In this document: positions 18,149-27,690 of the stretch, one piece after another | Layout of the letters: every line of letters begins with the position of its first letter | How positions within the stretch are numbered: position 1 is the first letter of the stretch | Assembly (NCBI GenBank): GCA_937967535.1 | Contig: CALCMV010000175.1 | Span: forward strand, 1 to 38,490 | Direction of reading: 5' to 3' | Source of the DNA: an uncultured Saprospiraceae bacterium | GTDB lineage: Bacteria > Bacteroidota > Bacteroidia > Chitinophagales > Saprospiraceae | DNA: 38,490 nt | The notes under the pieces: generated by a model | What the model was told of the DNA's origin: nothing | The model's input: only the letters and a program-made list of their open reading frames with translations | The model's database searches: none | Made by a program: the position numbers and the translations under genes

Positions 18149-18868
18149 TTAGATATATCGTCTCTGCACTGTCTTAATAAAATTCTTGGCAACGGTCAAT
18201 TTATTTACATCCGTCCAATTGTATTTTTCAATGACATTTTGCTCCAGATAGCCTCGCGCCTGTTCTATGCCCGACATGCCATTCAGATTGTCAATAGCAT
18301 CGTCAAAAGCAGAAATGTCTTTGCCAAATAATTCATTGACAATCAAAAATTTATCGCCTACTCCCCAAGCAGATTTTAGTGAGGAAATAGGGCGTTCACT
18401 CAGTTTTTGCGACAAATCTTTTGTGCCTTCCTGCTCAAATAATTCATTATATACCGCATTAAAACCTACTGCAGCAGCAGGTGTTACTTTTGCTTTATTC
18501 AGGTTGAGGTCAAATCTTTTAGGTTGAGGTTTTTCTGCTGCGACAGGTGTGGGTGTGGGTGTAGGCTTGGGTGCGGGTGGCACATAAGCAGGTTGAGCTA
18601 CGGGAACTTCTACTACTTCAGGAGTGGGTGTCGGCGGTGGGGGAGGAGGAGTGGCAACTTTCACCGGAGGGGGCGGCGTAGTTTTTTGTACAGAAGGTGT
18701 TGTAGCTTTGCCGTTTTGTGCTTCATCGTACCAAAAGCAATCATATAAATTGGAAATATAATCCAACATCAATTTACGCTCAATCGGACTCACCTGATTA
18801 TCCTCCTGAATACCCTGGTATAGTAAGTTGATTTTTTCGAGATATGTCTTAGCCTTAGAGAAATTCAT
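18149..18868 (-). CDS. hypothetical protein with Pro-rich linker
   Basis: 239 aa; TTPPPPVKVATPPPPPPTPTPE...PAPKPTPTPTPV linker between two folded-looking segments. Confidence 0.7.
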   Translation of the reverse strand: MNFSKAKTYLEKINLLYQGIQEDNQVSPIERKLMLDYISNLYDCFWYDEAQNGKATTPSVQKTTPPPPVKVATPPPPPPTPTPEVVEVPVAQPAYVPPAPKPTPTPTPVAAEKPQPKRFDLNLNKAKVTPAAAVGFNAVYNELFEQEGTKDLSQKLSERPISSLKSAWGVGDKFLIVNELFGKDISAFDDAIDNLNGMSGIEQARGYLEQNVIEKYNWTDVNKLTVAKNFIKTVQRRYI

Positions 18869-19203
18869 GATTAATTTTGAATGATTATAAAAGTAACAGC
18901 CTTACAGTTTACAATGAAAGTGCCAAATTTAACATTTATTGATTTTCTTATGTATTCTAACGATATTTTAGGATTTTTGATTCAATGATTCCATTATTTT
19001 TGATGAGTGTGTAAAATATTAGGGGCATTTTAATGTATTTAAATATAATTCAAAATTGAAAACTGCCACAAAGGCACGAAGACACAAAGTATAAATTACT
19101 GATAAGCATGAAAATTCGGTAGTGTAGTGGTTCAATAGCATTACATGTATAACATTACCCAAAAAACAAAGTCTAATTATTTTGGACTCAATCAAAAATG
19201 CTC

Positions 19204-20271
19204 TTATTTCCCAACCACCACTCGCGGGTCCAACAAAGCATACAGCATATCTACCAATAAATTTATCAATACAAAAATAAAAGCAGAAAACAAGACCGCA
19301 CCCAATACCACAGGCAAATCATAATTGACTAAAGCATTGATAGTCAGCAGCCCCAAGCCATTAAAATTGAAGACTTTTTCTACAAAAAATGCCCCTGCCA
19401 AAAGGCTCGCAAACCAACCCGAAGCTGCCGTAAGCACAGGATTGAGCGCATTGCGGAGTGCGTGTTTGAAAACGACTTTGTAAAATGAAAGCCCTTTGGC
19501 GCGGGCGGTGCGGATATAATCTTCATTTAGCACATCAAGCATCGAAGAGCGCGTCAATTGTGTAATCAATGCTACCGGACGAATGCCCAAAGCAATCGCA
19601 GGAAGGATAAGGTTTTTCCAAATGAAAACTCGTTCTCCCGTAAAATTATCTATATCCGTCAGTCCACCTTGTATGTTCAGTCCTGTCCAATCTTTGAGGT
19701 AATAACCAAATATAATGGCAATGATAATCCCCGTCACATAGCTCGGCAGCGAGTAGCCAAAGGTAGAAGTAATCACCGCCAGATTATCGAACCACGAATA
19801 CTGTTTTAAAGACGCAATAATACCCAAAATCACCCCAATCAATACTCCGAAAAACATAGCAGTAGCTGCCAAAATCACCGTTGCGGGTATCGCCTCCCAC
19901 AGCATATCCGATACTTTTCTGCCTGTTTGGAAGGATTCGCGCAAGTGCGGAAATTTGAGCACAAAAACGCGCTGACCAAAGGGAATGAGTTTTAAGTACT
20001 TATATTTTTGTTGATTATATGTTGTATTTTCGTGAATGGATAGGGGAGAGACATCATTGAGATAAAGCCGAAATTGTGTTCTGAGGGGTTTGTCCAAGCC
20101 CAATTCTTTTTTCTTTTGCTCTACCATAGCGGCATCGGCATTTTGTCCGAAAGTCAGTCGTGCAGCATTGACCGGTGCAAGATAGATAATTGATAGCACT
20201 ATCACCACGACCAAAACCAATACCAATATCCCGTAGGCAAGTCTTTTTAAGAAAAATTGTAAGAGGTGCAT
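19204..20271 (-). CDS. ABC transporter permease (DppB/OppB type)
   Basis: LTFGQNADAAMVEQKKKELGLDKPL...LPAIALGIRPVALITQLTRSSMLDVLNEDYIRTARAKGLSFYKVVFKHALRNALNPVLT. Confidence 0.93.
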   Translation of the reverse strand: MHLLQFFLKRLAYGILVLVLVVVIVLSIIYLAPVNAARLTFGQNADAAMVEQKKKELGLDKPLRTQFRLYLNDVSPLSIHENTTYNQQKYKYLKLIPFGQRVFVLKFPHLRESFQTGRKVSDMLWEAIPATVILAATAMFFGVLIGVILGIIASLKQYSWFDNLAVITSTFGYSLPSYVTGIIIAIIFGYYLKDWTGLNIQGGLTDIDNFTGERVFIWKNLILPAIALGIRPVALITQLTRSSMLDVLNEDYIRTARAKGLSFYKVVFKHALRNALNPVLTAASGWFASLLAGAFFVEKVFNFNGLGLLTINALVNYDLPVVLGAVLFSAFIFVLINLLVDMLYALLDPRVVVGK

Positions 20272-20317
20272 CGTGATTATTCGTTGACTCGTTATTCGTA
20301 AAATCGTCTGCCGTTTT

Positions 20318-20965
20318 CTAGCGTCCGCCGTCCACCGTTTTACTTCTTTTCACTAAGTTAAATTCTGTACGAAAGACTTTATCCCAAAAATCGCTGCTGA
20401 CACCGTAGCCGTTTTCGGGGTCGTGATAGTGGTGAACCATATGATGTTCTTTGAGTTTTTTCCAATACGGATGTTTGATATTGGCATGGTGCAGTGCGTA
20501 GTGCGTCATGTCATAAAGGAGGTAGCCGCTAATAAATCCTGCAAAAAAAGGCATGGTATTGGCTACACCTAAGAGGTTGGAAAACAGGTAGTAAAATAAA
20601 AAAGCCAAAGGAATACCCAAAGCCGGCGGCATCACCAAGCGCAAGGAATCATTCGGATAATCGTGGTGTATTCCGTGTGCAATAAAGTGGATTTTTTTGC
20701 CCAATTTGCCCGGTGGTTCGTAGTGAAATACAAAGCGGTGCAGGACATACTCTGCAAGCGTCCAAAACAAGGCACCAGCCACATACAAGGGCAGTATCAA
20801 CCAACCCAATTTGTAATCCACCAAGCCCCAATAGAGACATGCCAACACAACAGGCACAAATACAAATAGCGGCACACTCCAATGTACCCGCGAAAACAGG
20901 TCAAGAAATTTATTGTGAAACAAGGGTGGTGATTCATCTTTATTAGAAATAAAATGCTTTGGCAT
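20318..20965 (-). CDS. fatty acid hydroxylase / sterol desaturase family protein
   Basis: histidine clusters HRFVFH, HFIAHGIHHDYPND, HYALHH, HHMVHHYH. Confidence 0.88.
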   Translation of the reverse strand: MPKHFISNKDESPPLFHNKFLDLFSRVHWSVPLFVFVPVVLACLYWGLVDYKLGWLILPLYVAGALFWTLAEYVLHRFVFHYEPPGKLGKKIHFIAHGIHHDYPNDSLRLVMPPALGIPLAFLFYYLFSNLLGVANTMPFFAGFISGYLLYDMTHYALHHANIKHPYWKKLKEHHMVHHYHDPENGYGVSSDFWDKVFRTEFNLVKRSKTVDGGR

Positions 20966-20979
20966 AGCTGAGATGTCTA

Positions 20980-21245
20980 AGTTTAAGTTTAAATTGGCGT
21001 TATTAGTGATTAGTTAATTAGTCAGTTTATTATGAGAGTTTGTTGCATGAAAAAGGTCATTATTTTTCCGAGTCATCTCAAAGTCTAAAAATTGTTTTTA
21101 AGCAAGTATTATATATTTTTAAAAATACAATTAGATTTTTATGTTCAGAAAATAAACCTTTTCATGGAGACCTTTTTCACCATACAAAGTCCATAACTAA
21201 CTAATCACTAATTAAATAATTAACTAAGCCCAATTTAAATTCGAG
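20980..21245. repeat. long imperfect inverted repeat (about 265 bp)
   Basis: nested complementary pairs: aagtttaaattgg/cccaatttaaatt, attagtgattagttaattag/aactaactaatcactaat, gaaaaaggtc/gacctttttc share a centre near 21112. Confidence 0.75.
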
Positions 21246-21415
21246 TAAAACCTTGCTTTTTTAGCTGATTCTGTATAGGCTCTATTTGTTTTCAAATTAA
21301 ACTGAATGACTTATTTCGTACTTCTGTGTTAGTTCTTTATTCAAACTGCAAAGTAACAAAAAACCTGACAATTATATTGATTTATCCCCGTAAAATTGCG
21401 TTCGTCTAAGCTCAC

Positions 21416-21445
21416 TCGTCTCGCCTCTCACCTCTCTCGTCTCAC
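21416..21445. repeat. third copy of the CTCGTCTC word family
   Basis: ctcgtctcgcctctcacctctctcgtctcacct immediately after the stop of the downstream minus gene. Confidence 0.8.
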
Positions 21446-22935
21446 CTAATTTCCAGAAAAGCAGCTCCCAAATGCTCAATAATATCACTTGCAATCAGAC
21501 TCTCCTGACCGATTTTTTCTGCTGCCAAATCTCCTGCCAAACCGTGTAAATATACACCTGCAATAGCTGCTTCTTTCGCTGCATATCCTCGCGCCAATAA
21601 GCCCGTAATAATGCCCGTCAACACATCGCCACTACCCGCCGTAGCCATACCCGGATTGCCTGTTGAGTTGAAAAAACAAGCACCTTCGGGCGTACTCACG
21701 CAGGTATGTGCGCCTTTGAGTACGATATAAATTTCATGCTCTACCGACATGGCTGATTGTGTCGTATTTCGCTCAAAATCATGGAGATGCACTCCAAAAA
21801 GCCGTTCAAATTCCTTCGGGTGCGGTGTCAGGATACTGCCTTTGGGAATGTATTTTAGCAGCGATTTTCGCTCTCCAATCAGATTGAGCGCATCGGCATC
21901 AATGACCATAGGGCGTTTCCATTCTCGTATCAATTTTTCGAGCGCATCGGCAGTATATTCGTGGTCGCCCAAGCCACAACCGACTCCGATTGTATTATAT
22001 TTTTTTAGCTTGGGTACCTTCGAAAAATAAGCCTGCGAATCGCGGCTGTGCATAGCTTCGGGCAGGGTCGAGAGCAAGGCATTTTCGAGGGCTTCGGGGG
22101 CGTGTACAGTGAGCAAGCCCACACCACTACGCATACAACCCTGTGCAGCAAGCAGTGCCGCACCCAACATCCCGCGAGAACCCACCACGAGCAATGCGTG
22201 ACCAAATTTTCCCTTATGGTCGTATTTATTTCTTTTTTTGATAATGTTTTTGATAAAATCCGTATCAACGTAATGCGAATGACTCTTCGCCTCTGCTATT
22301 TTCTGCGGGTGCAAACCAATCGGTACTGCTGTCCACTGACCTACGCGCACATTATTTTCGGGAAAAATAAATGCCAATTTCGGTGCTTCAAAACAACAAG
22401 TCCGGTCTGCCTGAATACTCGTTCCCGTAGTATGTTTATCCGCAAAAAGCCCGGAGGGAATGTCAATACTCACCCGCGTAATTTTTTGATTATTAAGATA
22501 TTGAATAAAATAAGCAATGAAATTTTCAACCGGACGTGTCAGTCCCGAACCCAAAATCGCATCTATCAAAACCGTATTTTCGGCAAAAACAGGAAGTGCC
22601 ATATCCTCACTAATAAAATGAATCGGTACATTACTCCTTCTTTTCAAGCGTTTCAAATTGGTATCAAAATCCGCGCTTGTTTTTGAAAATAAAAAAAGCG
22701 ACACCTCTACCTGATAATACAACTCATCCAACAAGCGGGCAACTGCCAAGCCATCGCCGCCATTATTGCCCGGTCCGCATACGATATGTACGGGGCGCGA
22801 ATTGCCATAATTCGCGCTAAACCATTCGGCAAACGCCGCAGAAGCACGTTCCATCAAATCAATAGAAGCAATCCGTTCATGCTCAATCGTGTAAGCATCC
22901 AGTTCGCGGATTTGTGTAGTGTTTAGTATTTTCAT
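21442..22935 (-). CDS. nnr: bifunctional ADP-dependent NAD(P)H-hydrate dehydratase / NAD(P)H-hydrate epimerase
   Basis: VHIVCGPGNNGGDGLAVARLL (epimerase) and STGNPGMATAGSGDVLTGIITGLLARG (dehydratase) motifs. Confidence 0.95.
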   Translation of the reverse strand: MKILNTTQIRELDAYTIEHERIASIDLMERASAAFAEWFSANYGNSRPVHIVCGPGNNGGDGLAVARLLDELYYQVEVSLFLFSKTSADFDTNLKRLKRRSNVPIHFISEDMALPVFAENTVLIDAILGSGLTRPVENFIAYFIQYLNNQKITRVSIDIPSGLFADKHTTGTSIQADRTCCFEAPKLAFIFPENNVRVGQWTAVPIGLHPQKIAEAKSHSHYVDTDFIKNIIKKRNKYDHKGKFGHALLVVGSRGMLGAALLAAQGCMRSGVGLLTVHAPEALENALLSTLPEAMHSRDSQAYFSKVPKLKKYNTIGVGCGLGDHEYTADALEKLIREWKRPMVIDADALNLIGERKSLLKYIPKGSILTPHPKEFERLFGVHLHDFERNTTQSAMSVEHEIYIVLKGAHTCVSTPEGACFFNSTGNPGMATAGSGDVLTGIITGLLARGYAAKEAAIAGVYLHGLAGDLAAEKIGQESLIASDIIEHLGAAFLEIR

Positions 22936-22955
22936 ATAATATAAATCAGAATATT

Positions 22956-23828
22956 TTACTTTATATCTACCAATGCAATTCTATTATTGGAAATAGCAAT
23001 ACGTTTGATATTCGTAATACCATAATCGCTAAAATCTGCCACTTCGCGCCAGTCGGTGTCCAGACTTATTTTGAAACGATACAATTTACTACCTTTTGCC
23101 ATATATACTGTACCGTCTTTTCCCCATGCAAAATCTTCAGATTCGGGTAGTGCTTTTACAATAGGACGAATGGAAAAATTGCGCGGATTGACGGATTTGA
23201 TGTACCAGCCTTCGAGTTCGCTTTTATGCACAAAAGTCAAATTGCCATCAGGATTCATTCGCAGACAACGCCCAATATCTGAACGCACCCGCCGCACATC
23301 GCCATTTTCCGTATCAACGATAAATAAAGTATGTGGTTCTCCTACAATAAATAGTGCAATCATCCTCTCATTTATCCATTCATGGTAGCCGATTTCGGCG
23401 ATACTATCCAGCATCAATTCTGCCTCGCCGCCCATCATCGGAATACGCCAAAGTTGTTGATTATCATTGCCATCGGCAGATACACGCACTACAGATATGT
23501 GCTGCCCGTCGGGCATTGGAGTGGGAGAATATTCGCTTTCGGGCGTATCGGTGATTTGGGTCTGCATACGACGGTCTAGATTGAAGCGGTAAATATCGGT
23601 CTGTTTGCCATCACGTTGAGAGCTAATATACAACTGACCGCGCACAAATTTTGGCTGATTATTGTATCCTTTTAAATTATTTCCATTAATAAATTTGGGC
23701 TTTGTAAAGCGATAAATATCACGAATTGCAGAACTTTCCATATCAAATACATAAATATTTGTCTCCGGTAATTGAGCAAAAATTGACATAGAAATAGAAG
23801 CAAAAATTAAAATCAGTATGTATTTCAT
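22956..23828 (-). CDS. secreted TolB/WD40-like PD40 beta-propeller protein
   Basis: signal peptide; QLYISSQRDGKQTDIYRFNLDRRMQTQITDTPESEYSPTPMPDGQHI. Confidence 0.75.
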   Translation of the reverse strand: MKYILILIFASISMSIFAQLPETNIYVFDMESSAIRDIYRFTKPKFINGNNLKGYNNQPKFVRGQLYISSQRDGKQTDIYRFNLDRRMQTQITDTPESEYSPTPMPDGQHISVVRVSADGNDNQQLWRIPMMGGEAELMLDSIAEIGYHEWINERMIALFIVGEPHTLFIVDTENGDVRRVRSDIGRCLRMNPDGNLTFVHKSELEGWYIKSVNPRNFSIRPIVKALPESEDFAWGKDGTVYMAKGSKLYRFKISLDTDWREVADFSDYGITNIKRIAISNNRIALVDIK

Positions 23829-23904
23829 TTTATTTGTATTCGTTTAGAACATTGGATAATGCTTCAAATATAGTAAATTTTATGCGTTTGATTATGTTAA
23901 AAAG

Positions 23905-24200
23905 ACTTACTCAATTAGCGGAAACGAAAAGTTTTTTTGATAATATGTAATATGTTGATTTTTAGACTTTCCGAAAAATTTACTAGCTTGAGTTTTTGTA
24001 AATAGCAGAGGAGTATATTTGTGCTTTAATTTAAATTATTTTATTTATTTTTCATAATAAATTAATAATCAATAAAATAACTCGATGCTATCCTCTGTCA
24101 TTCTACTATTTGCAAAATGTTAGCCGACTCAGGTTTATTATTCAATTTCAAAAAACACATTATAAAAAAGACTTTTCGTTTAGCCTGTTTACTCAAGCAA
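23905..24200. repeat. long imperfect inverted repeat (about 295 bp), MITE-like
   Basis: aaacgaaaagt (23922-23932)/acttttcgttt (24171-24181) and tgtaaatag (23997-24005)/ctatttgca (24106-24114) share a centre near 24052-24056. Confidence 0.7.
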
Positions 24201-24760
24201 TGGTCAGTGACAAAGCTTAGTATGTATTCATGTTACAATTAAATTAAAATTGTATCACATGTGTTTTTTGCATAAAATTAATTCGTGTAAAATTAATTAA
24301 ATTTAATATATTTTTATGCGTTTCTTTTTGACCAATAAAATATTGGACAAAATAGCTGCAATATTTTTATTTTAGAAAACTTTAACATTTATACCCTTGC
24401 AATACACGAAAAAGGAATGTATTTTTATAAAAAAAATAGATGTGACTTTTTATACAAGCCCTGTCTAAACCATAAAAACGGAAACATCGGAGAACCTCTT
24501 TTAAATACAATACACTAAAAGGCTGTAATTACATTTACTACTACTACTGCTTAATGACTAGTATTTCCATAATACTTAATGGTATTGCTATGTCAAAACG
24601 CTAAATTTCTAATTCAGAATTCCGACCGAAGTGCATCATAAACCTGCATTTCGAGGTGGGAATGAGGATTTTTATTGGAATTTAAACACTCAAATTTACA
24701 CGTTCTCCACCGTTATCCACTTGTTAATTTTTTATTTGCAAAACAAAACAAGTTATCAAA

Positions 24761-27004
24761 ATGAAAATTTTCCACATGACTCCACGCAAGGCAAGTAACA
24801 CTGCATTTACTGTTTTGTGTACGCTAATTATCGCATTATTGACGGTTGTAAACACCTCTTTAAGAGCGCAATGCGAACAAACCGACCAACTCAATTTTAC
24901 GAGTTTGGATGGTAGTACAAGCCCTGTTATTGATATCAATACTGCCGAGTTGACACTCGGAGGCGGGCGGGTATTGGCTTCGCGTTATTTTTCGGGTAAT
25001 GCTACTGAGGATGAGTACTTTATCCATGATTTTCACCTCAATGGTTCTGTAGGACCGCATATCGGACTGCTCAATTCAGCAGGTGCAGACGACCATGTAA
25101 ATTTTACGCTCTATTTTTCCAATGACCTCCAAGAGTTCAGTTTCAGATTGTTGGATATAGACCGCCACGACGCAATTATCGTCAATGCAATACATAATGG
25201 TGAGGTAATTCCGATTAGCCCTGAAAATTACACCATTCCCGGCATGAACTCTTGTGCAGAACACATGGGTAACAACACGTTTAAATCTATTTGTTTTGGG
25301 ACAAATCTCGATAATAGCATAGAAGGTGCAGTGGATTTTAGATTCACCGGACCGGTTGATGCTTTAGAACTTGTCTTTTATCACGATAACGAGGCAGCAG
25401 GCTTTATTGCCGGCGGTTCGTTTACGATAACTGATATGGAGGCTTGTCTTCAAACTGACCTTGGCGATGGTATCATTGCGGATGTGGACGGAGACGGGAT
25501 AGTCGGCGTGATTGATTTGGACGAAGACAATGACGGTATTCCTGACAATGTTGAAAAGGATTGTGCCAACAACATGGTTTCTATTGATTTTGAGCAAGAT
25601 AATCTAAGTACCGACCCGGCTGCATCTATCAATAATGGTGAAGTGCCATATATGTTAGGTGATGCCATATTGACCCTGGACGAGCCCTTGTATGTAGGCG
25701 GTGCTATGCAGGATGAGTACGAAATCAGCAATTCGCAACTTAGCTCTACTTTTGCGGTGCGTACAGGTTTGGACCAAACCGTAGCCGGACCGGGACAGCA
25801 CTTAAATTCGACTTATCGCCTTTCTGAGCCTGTCGAAGATTTGTGCTTTTTGCTCAATGATTTGGATAGAAATGACGAGGTGATTGTCAATGGGAAATTG
25901 GCAGGGAGAACCATTAATCTCTCTGAAGTTGATTTTGCATTGACCAATACCACACCTGACCCTGCCTGCCCTGTTTGGCAAGGTGCTAATACATGGCGCT
26001 CACAATGCACGCCACCCGTAGCCAATCTTAGCGACTCTGACAGAGGCGGTATCAGAATTTGTTTTCCGGAACCCGTAAATGAAATCGAAATTATCTTTTA
26101 CGATTTTGCTGTGGGAAGTGGTGTAATCAGCGAAGGGGGGTCTTTCTCTGTTTCTAATTTTGAAACCTGTTTGCCTGTTGATACAGATGGTGATGGTATT
26201 CCTGATTTTCTGGACCCTGACTCGGATAATGACGGTTGCATGGATGCTGCCGAAGCTTGCCACAATCTGGATCCTGATGACGATGGCATAGTGATGGGTC
26301 CTTTTGGCGAAAACGGCTTGGCAGATGGCGTAGAAACCAGCCCCGATTCCGGCGTTTTGACTTGTACTTTGCTTGACACAGATGACGATGGTATTCCTGA
26401 TTTTATAGATGAAAGTGAGGTGTGTGGTGAGACAGGACTTCCCGTTGAGTTGAAAGAGTTTACGGGATTTGACAATCACTGTACCATCAAATTGAAATGG
26501 GAGACAGCCACCGAGACCAATTTTAGTCATTTTGACATCGAAGGAAGCTACGATGGTATCAATTTCCAAGCTATCTCAAAAATAGAGGCTAGGGGTAATA
26601 CGGCTATCGGCGCAAGTTACGATTATACAGATAAAAATATCAAACCGGTGAATTATTACCGCCTCAAAATTGTGGATTTGGATGGTACATACGATTATTC
26701 GAGTATTATTGTAATAAAATCCACTTGTTTTGAGGGAAGTGTGACGATTACGGATGTGTATCCGAATCCTGTTGTAGACCAATTGTTTATTCAAATGATG
26801 ATTCCAAGTACAGAACGCGAAGTACAAGCCTATATCATTGATAAAATGGGTAGAACAATCAGCGAACAAACCATTTCTATCACCGAAGGTGCAAATCTTC
26901 TGACGATTGAAACGACTGATTTGCAGACAAGTACAACGTATTTCCTAAGAGTTCAAGGTGAAAATTGGATAACAGAAGTACAAAAATTTATTAAAGCGGA
27001 ATAA
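24761..27004 (+). CDS. T9SS type A sorting domain protein with thrombospondin type-3-like DxDxDG repeats
   Basis: DTDGDGIPDFLDPDSDNDGC, DTDDDGIPDFIDESEVC; C-terminal ITDVYPNPVVDQLFIQM...FLRVQGENWITEVQKFIK. Confidence 0.88.
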   Translation: MKIFHMTPRKASNTAFTVLCTLIIALLTVVNTSLRAQCEQTDQLNFTSLDGSTSPVIDINTAELTLGGGRVLASRYFSGNATEDEYFIHDFHLNGSVGPHIGLLNSAGADDHVNFTLYFSNDLQEFSFRLLDIDRHDAIIVNAIHNGEVIPISPENYTIPGMNSCAEHMGNNTFKSICFGTNLDNSIEGAVDFRFTGPVDALELVFYHDNEAAGFIAGGSFTITDMEACLQTDLGDGIIADVDGDGIVGVIDLDEDNDGIPDNVEKDCANNMVSIDFEQDNLSTDPAASINNGEVPYMLGDAILTLDEPLYVGGAMQDEYEISNSQLSSTFAVRTGLDQTVAGPGQHLNSTYRLSEPVEDLCFLLNDLDRNDEVIVNGKLAGRTINLSEVDFALTNTTPDPACPVWQGANTWRSQCTPPVANLSDSDRGGIRICFPEPVNEIEIIFYDFAVGSGVISEGGSFSVSNFETCLPVDTDGDGIPDFLDPDSDNDGCMDAAEACHNLDPDDDGIVMGPFGENGLADGVETSPDSGVLTCTLLDTDDDGIPDFIDESEVCGETGLPVELKEFTGFDNHCTIKLKWETATETNFSHFDIEGSYDGINFQAISKIEARGNTAIGASYDYTDKNIKPVNYYRLKIVDLDGTYDYSSIIVIKSTCFEGSVTITDVYPNPVVDQLFIQMMIPSTEREVQAYIIDKMGRTISEQTISITEGANLLTIETTDLQTSTTYFLRVQGENWITEVQKFIKAE

Positions 27005-27069
27005 CTTGCAGTGTTATACTCTCAAAGCACTCATTTGTTTGCAATATTCCTATTAAAGAAGGAATAAAT

Positions 27070-27103
27070 AAGCCTTCCCGATTTTTTTGGGAAGGCTTTT
27101 TTT
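27070..27103 (+). terminator. rho-independent terminator
   Basis: aagccttcccgatttttttgggaaggcttttttt. Confidence 0.9.
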
Positions 27104-27171
27104 AATGTCAATATCAATTTCAATGAGAATGAAAATATCAATGTCAATGAAAATGAGAATGTCAATGTACG
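27104..27171. repeat. AATGTCAATGAGAATG word array
   Basis: aatgtcaatatcaatttcaatgagaatgaaaatatcaatgtcaatgaaaatgagaatgtcaatg. Confidence 0.85.
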
Positions 27172-27189
27172 CTTATTCAGTGCTAAATA

Positions 27190-27255
27190 TTTAATCTTAA
27201 TCTTAAACTTAAACTTTCCCGACAACTGTACGGGATAAACTTAAACTTAATCTTA
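27190..27255. repeat. CTTAAA/CTTAAT word array interrupted by a TCCCG...CGGGA palindrome
   Basis: ttaatcttaatcttaaacttaaactt-tcccgacaactgtacggga-taaacttaaacttaatctta. Confidence 0.8.
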
Positions 27256-27690
27256 GGAAATAGCTCATTTTCCAAATAACTCACGTCACAAATATGCGAA
27301 AAAACACACTTTTTGGGGGCAATAATTTTTTTCTGATATTAAAATTAATTTTAATAAAATCCTTTTTTTAATGCTTATTTAAATTAAAATTATTTTTAAC
27401 GTGATTGTGTGATATTATTATTAAGTGATACGTGTAAATTGGTTTTTAGTTTTTTATAAAAAAATAAATAAATCATAAGTTTATTATTATATATAAATAA
27501 AAATAGGTCTAAAAAAACCTTCAAATCGGTGATTCAGATGTTTTTAAAAGGATTTTTGAGATTTAAGACATCTAAAATAAATTTAATATATTCAGTCACA
27601 CTTGGCGAATAAATTGAATGTGTAAAGTCTGCTTACCGTTTACATTGCGGTAAATAAATAGTTAATTCTAACAGCCTTTTACCTTTTTAT

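Noticed and set aside
24719-24753. acttgtt...aacaagt inverted repeat just before the T9SS gene start
   Set aside because: Only 7 bp stem with a 21-nt loop in AT-rich DNA; could be chance.
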